The notes beneath the pieces were generated by a model. It made no database searches and was not told where the DNA came from. It worked only from the letters and a program-made list of their open reading frames with translations. Positions 8,442-17,396 of a stretch of DNA of 64,000 bases are shown in pieces (the stretch's first letter is position 1; the number at the start of each line of letters is the position of its first letter). The stretch lies in NCBI GenBank assembly GCA_041501225.1, contig JBGQNR010000006.1:1-64000 (forward strand). Reading direction: 5' to 3'. Made by a program: the position numbers and the translations under genes. Source of the DNA: JAFNAG01 sp041501225. Lineage in GTDB: Bacteria > Acidobacteriota > UBA6911.

Positions 8442-8570
8442 GATACAAAATATTTTATCAATTCCTCAATCGCAACACCGAGAACTCTGGCAATTTTGGC
8501 GATCATTTGAACGCTCGGCTTTTTAACGAAATCACCCTCGAGTGCGGAGACGGCCCTCCTTCACCCCCCG
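8438..8570 (-). pseudogene. XRE-family regulator, C-terminal half of the HTH
   Basis: Minus-strand frame ending at 8438 reads AVSALEGDFVKKPSVQMIAK then IARVLGVAIEELIKYFVS. This is the recognition helix and last helices of an XRE/Cro-type domain (pattern ISxLExGxxxKPSxxTLxKIAxxLGVxxEEL). The N-terminal helices are missing: an in-frame stop appears upstream of 8570, a few bases before direct repeat 2. The stop overlaps the kinase start (ATGA), so the kinase was probably controlled by this regulator before the break. Confidence 0.65.
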
Positions 8571-8581
8571 ACAAGCTGCGT

Positions 8582-8723
8582 ATAGTCGGAATTGACTGCA
8601 TTTCGGATCGAAGCCTGGGCGCGACCGCCGGTCAGGTTCCGAGATAAAATATTATGTCAACTTCGGCCGGGCGCTGAGCGCCTGCGTCACTCGCCAGCGG
8701 GCCCAATTATACCTCAAAATAGG
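8582..8723. repeat. Direct repeat 2, border of the mosaic island
   Basis: Second copy of the 7332-7484 repeat. The 8582 end abuts the broken XRE gene and the 8723 end is followed after 4 bp by a hairpin element. It contains the 13-base palindrome GGCGCTGAGCGCC near 8670-8682. Its equivalent ends abut unrelated sequence compared with copy 1, as expected for a mobile or recombining border sequence. Confidence 0.8.
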
Positions 8724-8727
8724 ATTC

Positions 8728-8819
8728 AGGGATCAGGTCTGGAAGACTTACTTGTTTCCGACGATACCGCTCATTCTCAGGACTTGCAGGCAAAAGCAAA
8801 TCTTCCAGACCTGACCCCT
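8728..8819. repeat. Long hairpin element A (GGGRTCAGG type)
   Basis: Arms 8728-8746 (AGGGATCAGGTCTGGAAGA) and 8801-8819 (TCTTCCAGACCTGACCCCT) pair with one mismatch around a 54-base loop. Size and end motif resemble the elements at 15905-16003 and 48144-48234. Hairpins of this look are common near REP-associated Y1 transposases in environmental bacteria; no such transposase is visible here. It sits at the truncated 5' end of the following propeller gene. Confidence 0.7.
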
Positions 8820-8824
8820 TTTGC

Positions 8825-10534
8825 TCCCGGCTGACGGCCGATACGGGCCTCACCAGGTGGCCCGCGATCTCTGCAGACGGCAAACTGGCCGCCTTTGCAT
8901 CGGATCGTGGAGGAAAGGGAGACCTCGACATCTACGTGCAGCAGACTGGCCGGTCCCAGGCCGTGCAACTGACTCAACATCCGGCCGACGACATTCAGCC
9001 TTCCTTTTCTCCCGATGGCACCCGCATCGTGTTCCGATCCGAACGCGATGGCGGGGGAATTTACATCACCGACACCCTGGGGCCGGGACTGGAAAGAAGA
9101 ATCGCGGATTGCGGCTGGCATCCCACCTTTGCGCCGGACGGTACGACGATTCTCTATACTGAAGTACCCGATCCAAATTGTTTTGGACCCAGCAAAATGT
9201 TTTTGATCCCCGCCCAGGGAGGGACGCCAAGGAGTTTCCAGCCCGGGTTCGTTGTTCTTCCGCATATCGGGTTTGGGCCAATCGCGATCTGGTCTTCGGA
9301 TGGGAGGCACGTACTGTTTCAGGGCGCGCGCGTCGACGATCCCAAGACCCGTGATTGGTGGATTGCGCCTCTGGACGGGGGATCCCCAGTGGCGACCGGC
9401 GCCGCGCGCAGTATCTTGCGGCCCCAGGTGCCGGTTTATCCCATGGCCTGGTTCCGGAATTGGGTGATTTTCGGGAAGGGCACAACCGTCGAGGGATTTA
9501 ATCTCTTCCGCACCGAAATCACTCCCGGAAGCTGGCAGGTTTCAAATGAACCCAAAGCTCCAACGACAGGGCCGGGAATGCAGTTCGAACCTTCCATCGC
9601 ACATGATGGGAGCATGGTCTTCGCGAATGGGAAAATTGTGGCTGCCATCTGGGGCATCCCTATAAATCCCGACAGCGGCAAGGCTGCCGGAGAAGCCGCT
9701 CAGATCAGCCAGGATGAATTGGCCAAAACGCAGCCCGCAATCTGGAGCAACGGGTCAAAGCTTGCATACGGCGCCTACGGGACCAGCAGGGCAGGAGGAA
9801 TGGAGGTGCGCCTCAAAGACATGAGCGATGGCAGGGAAACCTCCATCCCCATGGGGTCGGGGAGCTATTTGTTTTCGCCGAAACTCAGCCCGGATGGATC
9901 AGCCCTTGCCTACAGAGATAACGTCGACAACAAATGGCGCTCGTACCTGGTCACGGGAGAAACCGCGGCAAGCCGGGAGGTCTGCCAAGATTGCTATATC
10001 AGAAGCTTCTGCGCGCATCCCACCGAAGCGATCATCCAGTACGGCAGCGAACTCGTCCACCAGAATCTCACCAGCGGAAGCCGGACGCCGGTGCTCAAGG
10101 CAAGCGCCGGAGTGATTCGCGATGCCGTCGTTTCTCCTGACGATAAGTGGCTTGCCGTTCAGCTCAGCAAGCCTGCGGGTGGTTATGCGATCTACCTCTG
10201 TCCGATGCGTGACCAGATCGTGCCCGAACAGGAGTGGCTGCTGGCGGTCGAGGAGACCAGCTACCAGCAGTCACCCAGGTGGGCGGCGAACGGGAACCTG
10301 CTGTATTTCCTCTCCGAGCGGGATGGATACAGCTGCATCTGGGCCCAGCGCCTCGATCCAGCCACGAAACGGCCGGTCGGCGATGCCGTCGCCGTCCATC
10401 ATGAACACCGGTCCCGGTTCGGGATAAACCGGCCCAGGGGTTGGGAGTCGATCTCGGTTTCCAGGGACAAGCTGATTTTCGGACTGGCCGAGATGACGGC
10501 CAACATCTGGCTGACGAAACTGGACGTCAAATAA
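8825..10534 (+). pseudogene. TolB-like WD40/PD40 propeller protein lacking its N-terminus
   Basis: The frame encodes a beta-propeller with repeated D-G motifs: SADGKLAAFASDRGGKGDLD, then FSPDGTRIVFRSERDGGGIY, then further PDGT and SPDGSALAY blades to a stop at 10532-10534. Homology already runs through SRLTADTGLTRWPAISADGK at about 8825, before any usable start codon, and meets hairpin element A there. In Acidobacteria such propellers usually follow a winged-helix or Ser/Thr-kinase N-terminal module, which is missing here. I therefore call it a 5'-truncated gene, although about 570 codons remain open. A start at GTG 8936 would cut a blade in half and has no support. Confidence 0.7.
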
Positions 10535-10580
10535 ATCCGGGGACCGAACACATTCCGGGGACCGCAGCACAATCCAGAAA

Positions 10581-10621
10581 TCACGAAACACACGAAGGTA
10601 ATGTGTTCGTGTGTTTCGTGA
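10581..10621. terminator. Perfect 16-bp inverted repeat between convergent genes
   Basis: TCACGAAACACACGAA at 10581-10596 is perfectly repeated in inverted form at 10606-10621 around a 9-base loop. It lies between the propeller remnant (+) and the carboxypeptidase gene (-). It could end transcription in both directions, though there is no clear U tract. It may equally be a small palindromic repeat element. Confidence 0.55.
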
Positions 10622-10667
10622 CTTCAACCTGCAACGATAGCGACTCTGCGCCTCCAAACGCGAAGGC

Positions 10668-12551
10668 TTACTGATTTTTGATCGTGATGCGCTTCTTGTC
10701 TTTTCCGCCGTATTTGGAAACCGTGTTGAATTCGACCCACGCCTCCGCCCCTGTCATTTTTACCAGGCAACGGTATTTGCGCGCATCCTTACTGCGCAGC
10801 CGGAATTCAGCAGTCTTGTTGCGCAGGACTGGAATCGCACTTGCCGGATTCTGAGCATCCAGCCTGGGTGCGCCCGTTGGAAGCTCAACAATGGAGATGT
10901 TGTCGGAGGACGAGATCGTCAGCTTGTCATTCACCGAGGTTTTGAGCTGGACCGCTCTGTCTGAAGAACTCGGATAGACGTGATCGTTTTTCACCGCGAC
11001 ATCCACCCAATACAGATCCCCGGTTGCCGGCGTAACGGTTACCTGGCCGACTTCCACCTTGGGGAACTGGCTTGCGCAATACAGGATGAAGTTGGCCTGT
11101 TTGAGCGCCTCGGTTTCCATGTAGCGCGCAGGAGGTGTCCGGTCGACGTGCTTCCTGGCCGTGCTTCCGATCCAGATCTCCCCCAGATCGGGATGGTTGT
11201 ATTTATGGGGAGTAATCCAACCTTCACCGGTCAGCTCGGTGTCGATCCACTTCATGTACTCATCATCATCGACCCTGCCGTCGCCGTTCAGATCGGCCTC
11301 GGCAACCGCGCTCCCCCACAGTTCGATCAGGTAGGAATAGGTGCCGAGCATGAAATATGCATTCGATTGCTCCTGACCGGAAAGTCCGCTGATGGTCGGC
11401 GTGTAGTCCTTCAGGATGCGCGCGCCCTGCGTAACAATGGCAGTCTGAGTATCCATATCCGTCTGATACTCAGGTGTCACGGTGCGGGTGAAAAGCTGCG
11501 CATATTTGTCGGCTTTGCGCATTTCCTGAAGTTGCTGGGCAACGCGGGCATCCGCCTGCTGCCGTTGTTCCGGCGTAATCGTGGCCGGGCGGGAATCCGG
11601 CGGCGCCGCGAACATGATCAACCGGCCCGTGTTGTGGAAATGGAAGGTGGCAAAAATATTCGGATGCTTGCGCTGGAATTCGAACACATTGCGGGTTTCA
11701 GACTCCGACAACGGGTACGGCCAGCTGGAGCTCAGCTCCCAGCCGTAGGGAAAGTTCCGATTGGGATCCGGGCCACCGATGTCGTCCTCATTGATCCTTC
11801 CGTCCCCGTCATTGTCGTAACCTTCTTCACCGATGCGGCGAAAACGCTTGGCCTCATCGTTTGGATCCGTGATGCGAATGAACCGCCTCTTGTCGGCAGA
11901 CAGCTTGTAATCCCCAGCGGGATCCTCTTTCCACATCACGGAAATCTCGCCGTCGCCGTCGACATCTTCGGTGCGATCCTCATCGTACAGACCGTCACCG
12001 TCGTTGTCCTCCATGCGATAGGGTTCGCGCGGGTTGTTCGCGGTGTTTGGAAATGACGCATATGAGTCGTTTGCATCCACGTTGAGACCGGGCAGGATGT
12101 AGAACGTGCGCGTGTTGAGGAGATCGTAGACATATGGGTCGTAATCATAACGAGTCAGCAGATACCAGGCGGTATACAACGCGCAGGTAATGCCGTTGAT
12201 TTCGTTGCCGTGAATGGCACCATCGACCCACATGGCGGTCTTTTCTTCGGCCTTGCCGGTGAATTTCGCGGTAATCGTCAGCAGGTATTGGGTTCTCCCC
12301 ATTCGGCTCTTGCCTATGCTGCTGATGTCCGCCAGCTGAGGATATTGCTTGGCCAAATCCTGCATGATCTTTGTCCACTCGGCATAGGAGTAGTAACGCT
12401 TCCAGCTGATGGGAAAATCAAGCTCCCCATGATAGCCGCCCGGACTGACCTGCAGTTTTTTCTGCGCGAGTGCGGGATTGAACCCGAAGATGGTGACCAG
12501 GGCAACCACGAGGAGCGCAGGAATGGATAAGAAGTATTTTTTCGTACGCAT
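10668..12551 (-). CDS. Secreted zinc carboxypeptidase (M14) with calcium-loop insertions
   Basis: 627 aa with a signal peptide (hydrophobic run at about residues 7-28, cleavage near ALAQ). The M14 zinc motif HGNE is at residues 114-117, the third ligand His is in ATFHFHNTGR (about 304-306), the substrate-binding Asn-Arg is in DPNRNFPYGW (about 262-267), and a likely catalytic Glu is in LIELWG. Four EF-hand-like loops are visible: DNDGDGLYDED, DVDGDGEISV, DNDGDGRINED and DLNGDGRVDDDE. Three sit between the zinc motif and the Asn-Arg motif, so calcium probably stabilises the active-site region. It removes C-terminal residues from peptides outside the cytoplasm. It lies 15 bp after another M14 gene, the second gene of a two-gene operon; the start follows AGGGGG. 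Confidence 0.9.
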   Translation of the reverse strand: MRTKKYFLSIPALLVVALVTIFGFNPALAQKKLQVSPGGYHGELDFPISWKRYYSYAEWTKIMQDLAKQYPQLADISSIGKSRMGRTQYLLTITAKFTGKAEEKTAMWVDGAIHGNEINGITCALYTAWYLLTRYDYDPYVYDLLNTRTFYILPGLNVDANDSYASFPNTANNPREPYRMEDNDGDGLYDEDRTEDVDGDGEISVMWKEDPAGDYKLSADKRRFIRITDPNDEAKRFRRIGEEGYDNDGDGRINEDDIGGPDPNRNFPYGWELSSSWPYPLSESETRNVFEFQRKHPNIFATFHFHNTGRLIMFAAPPDSRPATITPEQRQQADARVAQQLQEMRKADKYAQLFTRTVTPEYQTDMDTQTAIVTQGARILKDYTPTISGLSGQEQSNAYFMLGTYSYLIELWGSAVAEADLNGDGRVDDDEYMKWIDTELTGEGWITPHKYNHPDLGEIWIGSTARKHVDRTPPARYMETEALKQANFILYCASQFPKVEVGQVTVTPATGDLYWVDVAVKNDHVYPSSSDRAVQLKTSVNDKLTISSSDNISIVELPTGAPRLDAQNPASAIPVLRNKTAEFRLRSKDARKYRCLVKMTGAEAWVEFNTVSKYGGKDKKRITIKNQ

Positions 12552-12566
12552 GATGGGCCCCCTGTC

Positions 12567-14714
12567 CTATTTGAATGAAAGTTCTTTGATCTTGGTCCCG
12601 CCCTTCTCTGAGGTCAGAACAATCTTGAGCGGCGTGTCGCCTTCGACGGCGACGAGCCAGGTGATCTCTCGTGAGTTGCCGGTGCCTCGCACCTGCTGGT
12701 CCGAAACCGCCCCCCCTCTGCCTCCTCTGCCCTGAGGGGGTGCCCCCGGCGCGCCGGCTCCGCCGCCTCGGCCGCCGCGCCCAGCCGGCGCTTCCGCAGC
12801 CGCTGCGGGAGCGGCGACGGCAGGAATCCTCATGGTTCCATCGAGTACGCCGATCCTGGTCCACACGGTCCCTTCCAGAAAGCGAACTTTTGCCGGGTCA
12901 CCGATCAGCCAGATTGCATCTTCGCGATTGCCGCGCAGCTGGGCTCCCCGGGCAATTTGAGTCGCAAGCTCTCCAGAGTTTTTCACGCTCGCGGTTACCT
13001 GAACGACCTGATACTTGCCCACAGATTTTCCCTTCTTGACGGTGAAGGTGTCTCCTTGCTGTTCCACCTTCGCGTCGGTCGCATTATCCGTGGTGTACAA
13101 CACCGTTGCCTTGGCGTCGCTGATTTCGAGGCGCGGCATGAGCTTCGCCTGGTAGAGTGCGAACTGATAGTGCGTCTCGCAAACACCTGCAAGAGAAGGG
13201 CCGGGAATCGCATTTTCAGGGCTGTACTTCGCAACCCAACCGCCGATCTCTCCCTGACCCGATCCGGGATGATTGAATGGCTTCCAGGCTAGAAACGCCT
13301 TTCCGCCCAGCGACGTCTCCTGATATTTAATGTAGGTGCTCTCCCAGAGCCCGCGGTCATTCTCACCGGAATAGCCGGGGAGCCCCTTGGTATCCTTTCG
13401 CCAGTTCCAGAGCTCGGGACTTACGGCGTAGGCGCCGAATTGGCCATAAGCCCAATCGATGAAGAGCCCATAGCCGGTGGGTGTTCTCTGATCTTCATTA
13501 TAAAGATGGCGCCAGCCCAGCGGTCCGCGCGCAGGCCGCTCGGTAGATGCCGGCCGCGCTCCGCCGCGGCCCTGGCCTGCAGGAGCGCCCGCATTGGATC
13601 TGGTGTCTTCGGTTTTCCAGGCTTCAGGAATCTCTTCGCCGATCAACTCGAGATATTTCTTGCCCAGAATCCTGTCAAATACACCCAGGTCCTTCGCATC
13701 GATGCGGCTGTCCGGCCAGCGAGCAAACGGACGATTCGTGTAACCGCCGGAGGTATGGAACGATTGCACCATCAGAATGTTTGTGTGATTAGTGAAGAAC
13801 TCGAGCAGCGCGTGAGCCTCGGGAGAGGAGGATGGGTAATAACCGCTGCCACCCTGAAAGCCATCCTCCTTCCACCAGCCTTCGGGGAAGTTGGAGTTGA
13901 TGTCGATGCTGCCTGAAGGCAGTGCGCTCTCGGCCCGCTGCCCTTCCATTGGCTGTCCCTGTCCTTCCCAAACCACGGAATACCGGTCTTTGGATGTGCT
14001 CTCTCCCGGAACGAACGGGATCATCACCCGGGGATCCGCTTCGTACATCACGTACCGGCCCCTGGGATCCTTGTAGCGGAATTGCGTGATGATCCCGTCC
14101 CCGTTCACGTCCCTGGGGACAGCGCTCTGGCCTCCAGCACCTTCGTCCGGGGCCGGTGAGTTCTGGAGTTGCGGAATGCCGGCTTCCACACTGTTGAATA
14201 CGCCGTCAGGATTGACCACGGGGCAGACATAGAATGTATTTTCATCGACAAGATTGGTGATCTCAGGATTCGAGCCATAGCCCGAAACAAGGTTGTCGAT
14301 CGTATACAGACAGACTTCGGTGCCCGTGAATTCGTTCCCATGCATGCCGCCGTCGATCCAGATTGCGGGTTTCCCCTGATACGGCTTCATCGGAATCACG
14401 TTCTGGGTGTTGGGCTCGTTGCGCTCGTTGCGCAACTTCACCTGCTTGTCAATGGTGGTCCCGTTCTTCATGTTGGAGACGACAAGAACATAAATGGGAC
14501 GATCCTTATTGCTCTTCCCGATTTCGATCAACTCTGTGATGTTGGCGTGGGAAGCGGCAACTCTTTTGAGATAGTCGACCGATCCTGTGTAGCCGTGATA
14601 ATCGTTGAACGAAATTGGAACCAGCTGCGCGGGTAATGCAGGCAGCGCCACGATCAAAAGACTGGTTCCCAGGATGAGTCCAATTCGGCCCCACTTGCCC
14701 GGTATTGTGGTCAT
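12567..14714 (-). CDS. Secreted M14 carboxypeptidase-like protein with an altered substrate motif
   Basis: Start chosen at ATG 14714 (MTTIPGKWGRIGL, signal peptide to about residue 30) because GGGAGGA lies about 8 nt upstream; about 715 aa. Zinc motif HGNE at residues 125-128, third ligand in MVQSFHTSGG (His 320), possible catalytic Glu in VSPELW. The usual Asn-Arg substrate motif reads DINSNFPEGW here (about 271-280), with Ser where its operon partner has Arg, so specificity or activity may differ. Two Gly/Arg-rich stretches (GQGRGGARP and a C-terminal GRGGRGGGAGAP) look like flexible linkers. First gene of the two-gene M14 operon. Confidence 0.88.
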   Translation of the reverse strand: MTTIPGKWGRIGLILGTSLLIVALPALPAQLVPISFNDYHGYTGSVDYLKRVAASHANITELIEIGKSNKDRPIYVLVVSNMKNGTTIDKQVKLRNERNEPNTQNVIPMKPYQGKPAIWIDGGMHGNEFTGTEVCLYTIDNLVSGYGSNPEITNLVDENTFYVCPVVNPDGVFNSVEAGIPQLQNSPAPDEGAGGQSAVPRDVNGDGIITQFRYKDPRGRYVMYEADPRVMIPFVPGESTSKDRYSVVWEGQGQPMEGQRAESALPSGSIDINSNFPEGWWKEDGFQGGSGYYPSSSPEAHALLEFFTNHTNILMVQSFHTSGGYTNRPFARWPDSRIDAKDLGVFDRILGKKYLELIGEEIPEAWKTEDTRSNAGAPAGQGRGGARPASTERPARGPLGWRHLYNEDQRTPTGYGLFIDWAYGQFGAYAVSPELWNWRKDTKGLPGYSGENDRGLWESTYIKYQETSLGGKAFLAWKPFNHPGSGQGEIGGWVAKYSPENAIPGPSLAGVCETHYQFALYQAKLMPRLEISDAKATVLYTTDNATDAKVEQQGDTFTVKKGKSVGKYQVVQVTASVKNSGELATQIARGAQLRGNREDAIWLIGDPAKVRFLEGTVWTRIGVLDGTMRIPAVAAPAAAAEAPAGRGGRGGGAGAPGAPPQGRGGRGGAVSDQQVRGTGNSREITWLVAVEGDTPLKIVLTSEKGGTKIKELSFK

Positions 14715-15025
14715 GGATCTGTTCCTCCCAGGGAGTGAGAATGAAATACTCGTTATGGCTTGGAAAATCGACTGGCGCGTGCGAGGAGAGCAGGGAACCA
14801 CTTGCTCAGGAACCTCCCGGCATCCAGGCTCGCAGGCCTGGTTCCTCTCACGTCTGCCATAATCTCTTCGCCCGCGCTAGTGTGCGGCATGCGGGCCCTG
14901 AATCTCCAGAAAATTCTGCGCTTCCGGCCTCAATCCAAGCGAAAGGGTGGCGGACCCTCGCTTTTCCGGATATGATGCCGGCTGGTGTAGGGCCGCTTCC
15001 TTGGATAGAAGCGAAAGGAGAAGCC

Positions 15026-15853
15026 ATGAGCAGGACATGGTCGACGGTTGCGATTTGCGGGTGGATTGGCATCACGATGATGAGTGTTACAGGGATGATG
15101 GCTCAGAATCCGCAGAAAAAGGAGCTGGTCCAGTATGTCGAAACCGACACCGGCCGGTGGATGGTGCACGACGAAGATCGGCCCGCACCGCCGGTGATTA
15201 CGCCGGGAATCTGCGGCTCCCAGGCGGCGCCGGTAAAGGCCCCCTCCGATGCGATCGTGCTCTTCGATGGCACGGACGTGGCGAACTGGGTAAACACCAA
15301 GGGCGAACCGACGAAATGGATCATTCGTGATGGTTATATGGAATCGGTCAAGGGCGCCGGCGATGTCAAGACCAGGCAGCAATTCGGTTCGTGCCAGCTT
15401 CACGTGGAGTTTGCCACGCCTTCGGCGGTTTCGGGAAGCGGCCAGGGCCGCGGAAACAGCGGCGTCTTTCTCCAGGGGATTTATGAGATCCAGGTTCTTG
15501 ATTCCTACGAGAACAAAACCTACCCGGACGGGCAGTGCGGGGCGCTGTACGGGCGGGCGGTCCCGCTGGTCAACGCCTGCTGCAAGCCTGGGCAGTGGCA
15601 AATGTATGATGTCATTTATCGGCGGCCGCTGTTCGATCAGGCCGGCAAGGTGATCAGGAAGGCGATGTTCACGGTCTTCCACAACGGCGTCCTGATCCAT
15701 GACCATGTAGAACTTACCGGCGGCACCGTGTGGATCAGCGCTCACGCCGTCACCGAGTATGCGCCCCACGCAGACAAAAGTCCCATCATGCTGCAGGACC
15801 ACAGCAATCCAGTCCGATATCGAAATATCTGGATTCGCGAGTTCAGGGACTAA
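15026..15853 (+). CDS. Secreted DUF1080 protein (3-keto-disaccharide hydrolase family)
   Basis: 275 aa from ATG 15026, preceded by AAAGGAG; an N-terminal signal peptide ends near MMAQ. The family begins with ALFDGTD-type text, here VLFDGTDVANW, and contains GRGNSGVFLQGIYEIQVLDS and the closing RNIWIREF, all standard for DUF1080, a concanavalin-like lectin/glucanase fold. Members bind or hydrolyse sugars in the periplasm or outside; some cleave 3-keto-glycosides. It stands alone on the plus strand between two minus-strand clusters. Exact substrate unknown. Confidence 0.88.
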   Translation: MSRTWSTVAICGWIGITMMSVTGMMAQNPQKKELVQYVETDTGRWMVHDEDRPAPPVITPGICGSQAAPVKAPSDAIVLFDGTDVANWVNTKGEPTKWIIRDGYMESVKGAGDVKTRQQFGSCQLHVEFATPSAVSGSGQGRGNSGVFLQGIYEIQVLDSYENKTYPDGQCGALYGRAVPLVNACCKPGQWQMYDVIYRRPLFDQAGKVIRKAMFTVFHNGVLIHDHVELTGGTVWISAHAVTEYAPHADKSPIMLQDHSNPVRYRNIWIREFRD

Positions 15854-15904
15854 GGAGCCATACCGCCCGGATTCAAAGGCTCCAAGACTCGTCCGACCCG
15901 AGTT

Positions 15905-16003
15905 AATTTCGGGGACAGGCTACTCAACTCCCGAACTCAAATCGCACCAGGGTATTGATTCGTGCGCCGGAGTTCGGGAGTTGAGTAGCCTGTCCCCGAA
16001 ATT
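15905..16003. repeat. Long hairpin element B: perfect 34-bp inverted repeat
   Basis: Arms 15905-15938 and 15970-16003 are perfectly complementary over 34 bases around a 31-base loop. The outer part reads TTTCGGGGACAGGCTACT. It lies between convergent genes (DUF1080 ends 15853, the BNR-4 gene ends 16016) and can act as a two-way terminator. The perfect arms suggest a young or actively maintained element. Confidence 0.85.
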
Positions 16004-16015
16004 TCGGCGGGACTT

Positions 16016-17332
16016 TCATTCCCGATTCCACTCGAGAATCGAAACCGGTTGAGGCTGCAGGGATGTGAGTGTCTCGCCATCGCCTTGCTCGACCCTTTGC
16101 ACAAAGAGATGCAGAAGCTTTGACCGTGCCCACAGTTCGGTATCGTAACTCGGCTCCCATGAGCCGACCGAATCCATCGTCAGGTCGAGAAAACGCCAAG
16201 CTTGCTTCCTGAGGTCATCACAGACCGCGATGGACACGCGATCGCCGCGCTCGATATCGCGGAACACCATGTATGCCTTATCCACCTTGCCGTCGGTTTC
16301 GGCCACGATTTGCGGTCTGGATATCGGTATCCTCTTGGTGCCTGCTCCGCTCAAGCTAAAAGGTGTTGTGCGCCGGGATACCTGCACGGTTTGCCAGCGT
16401 GCTCCGTCGTGATAGACAAGCATGTACTGCGGCACTTTTGTTTCTTGCGGGCGCCAATACGTAGCGATATAGGGTCGTCCTTTGGAATCTGCGCACATGG
16501 AGGTCTGGTTGATCAGCTCGCTGCGCTGTGGAATCCGGGAGGCGTATTCCGCATTGCCGGCTGTAATGGGCAGTGGGTACCTCTCGCCAGTCGATTTCGA
16601 CCAGGTCTTGCCCCCATCCGTTGACTTGGCGTAGCAAAGGTCGTGGTTGGTGGCAACATCTGCGCTCTCTCTCCAGACCCAGGAAAGGTGGATCGTGCCT
16701 CGGGTGTCAATTGCCATCTGCCAGTAGGCATTCCTCTGCCCCTCGCCGCTGATGAGCCCATCGTGAAGCTGGGACCACACCTTCCTTTGCGTGTCATAGA
16801 AGTTCAGCATCAGGTTTCCGCGGCCGGAGGCTCCGTCGCGGTAAAGAAACAACAAGTTGCCATCCGGCAGCCTGTAAAACTCGGGATAGGTGACCTCCTG
16901 CTCTTTCCTGCCGGTCATCGGCAGGCTTTCCGTCAGTTCGAGCGCCCCAGGTTTCAGACTTCGGCAATAACGCAGCGAGTTCCCATGCTGATCCAAGGAC
17001 ATGTGAAGAAATCCCTCGCCGTCCACCATGATGCTGATCGTGTTATGAGCATCCTTGATGTTGCCTTGGTATGGCGTTTTCTTGATTTCCCACTGTGTGT
17101 TTCCGAGTTTACGTTTGGCCAGCACGACATGGGCCTCTGCATCATAAAATGCGACGTATTGAATCCCGGCATGAGTTACGACCGAGTTGTGACGGAAAAT
17201 GACGGCATTAATCGAGTTTTCCGCCCAACCTTCTGCAATCTGCACCAGACGAACCTGCCGGTCAGCGCTGATACTCAGCCATCCGGCCAATGCCGAAAAC
17301 AGAATCGCCATGCCCCAAAATGGTTTTTTCAT
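16016..17332 (-). CDS. Secreted BNR-4 repeat protein, candidate polysaccharide lyase
   Basis: 438 aa with a short signal segment (about residues 5-23). It reads as a seven-bladed BNR-type propeller of the BNR-4 class (PF15892-like), with DAHNTISI at about 94-101, FLHMSLDQHGNSLRY at about 108-122 and YPEFYRLPDGNLLFLYRDG. The three His (96, 110, 116) lie where PL24/PL25 ulvan lyases, which share this fold, carry active-site His residues. Those lyases cut rhamnose-rich uronic polysaccharides, and a rhamnose/fucose utilisation cluster lies about 6 kb away. Lyase activity is an inference; it could equally be a non-catalytic or sialidase-like protein. Confidence 0.7.
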   Translation of the reverse strand: MKKPFWGMAILFSALAGWLSISADRQVRLVQIAEGWAENSINAVIFRHNSVVTHAGIQYVAFYDAEAHVVLAKRKLGNTQWEIKKTPYQGNIKDAHNTISIMVDGEGFLHMSLDQHGNSLRYCRSLKPGALELTESLPMTGRKEQEVTYPEFYRLPDGNLLFLYRDGASGRGNLMLNFYDTQRKVWSQLHDGLISGEGQRNAYWQMAIDTRGTIHLSWVWRESADVATNHDLCYAKSTDGGKTWSKSTGERYPLPITAGNAEYASRIPQRSELINQTSMCADSKGRPYIATYWRPQETKVPQYMLVYHDGARWQTVQVSRRTTPFSLSGAGTKRIPISRPQIVAETDGKVDKAYMVFRDIERGDRVSIAVCDDLRKQAWRFLDLTMDSVGSWEPSYDTELWARSKLLHLFVQRVEQGDGETLTSLQPQPVSILEWNRE

Positions 17333-17396
17333 TTCATTTTCTCGCGCACTCTCATGGACAGGAATTCGATTTATTCGGCAAAAAGGGAAATCTGCC

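Noticed and set aside
10980..12056. Open frame of 358 codons on the plus strand
   Set aside because: Antisense to the M14 carboxypeptidase gene and without signal, domain or ribosome site.
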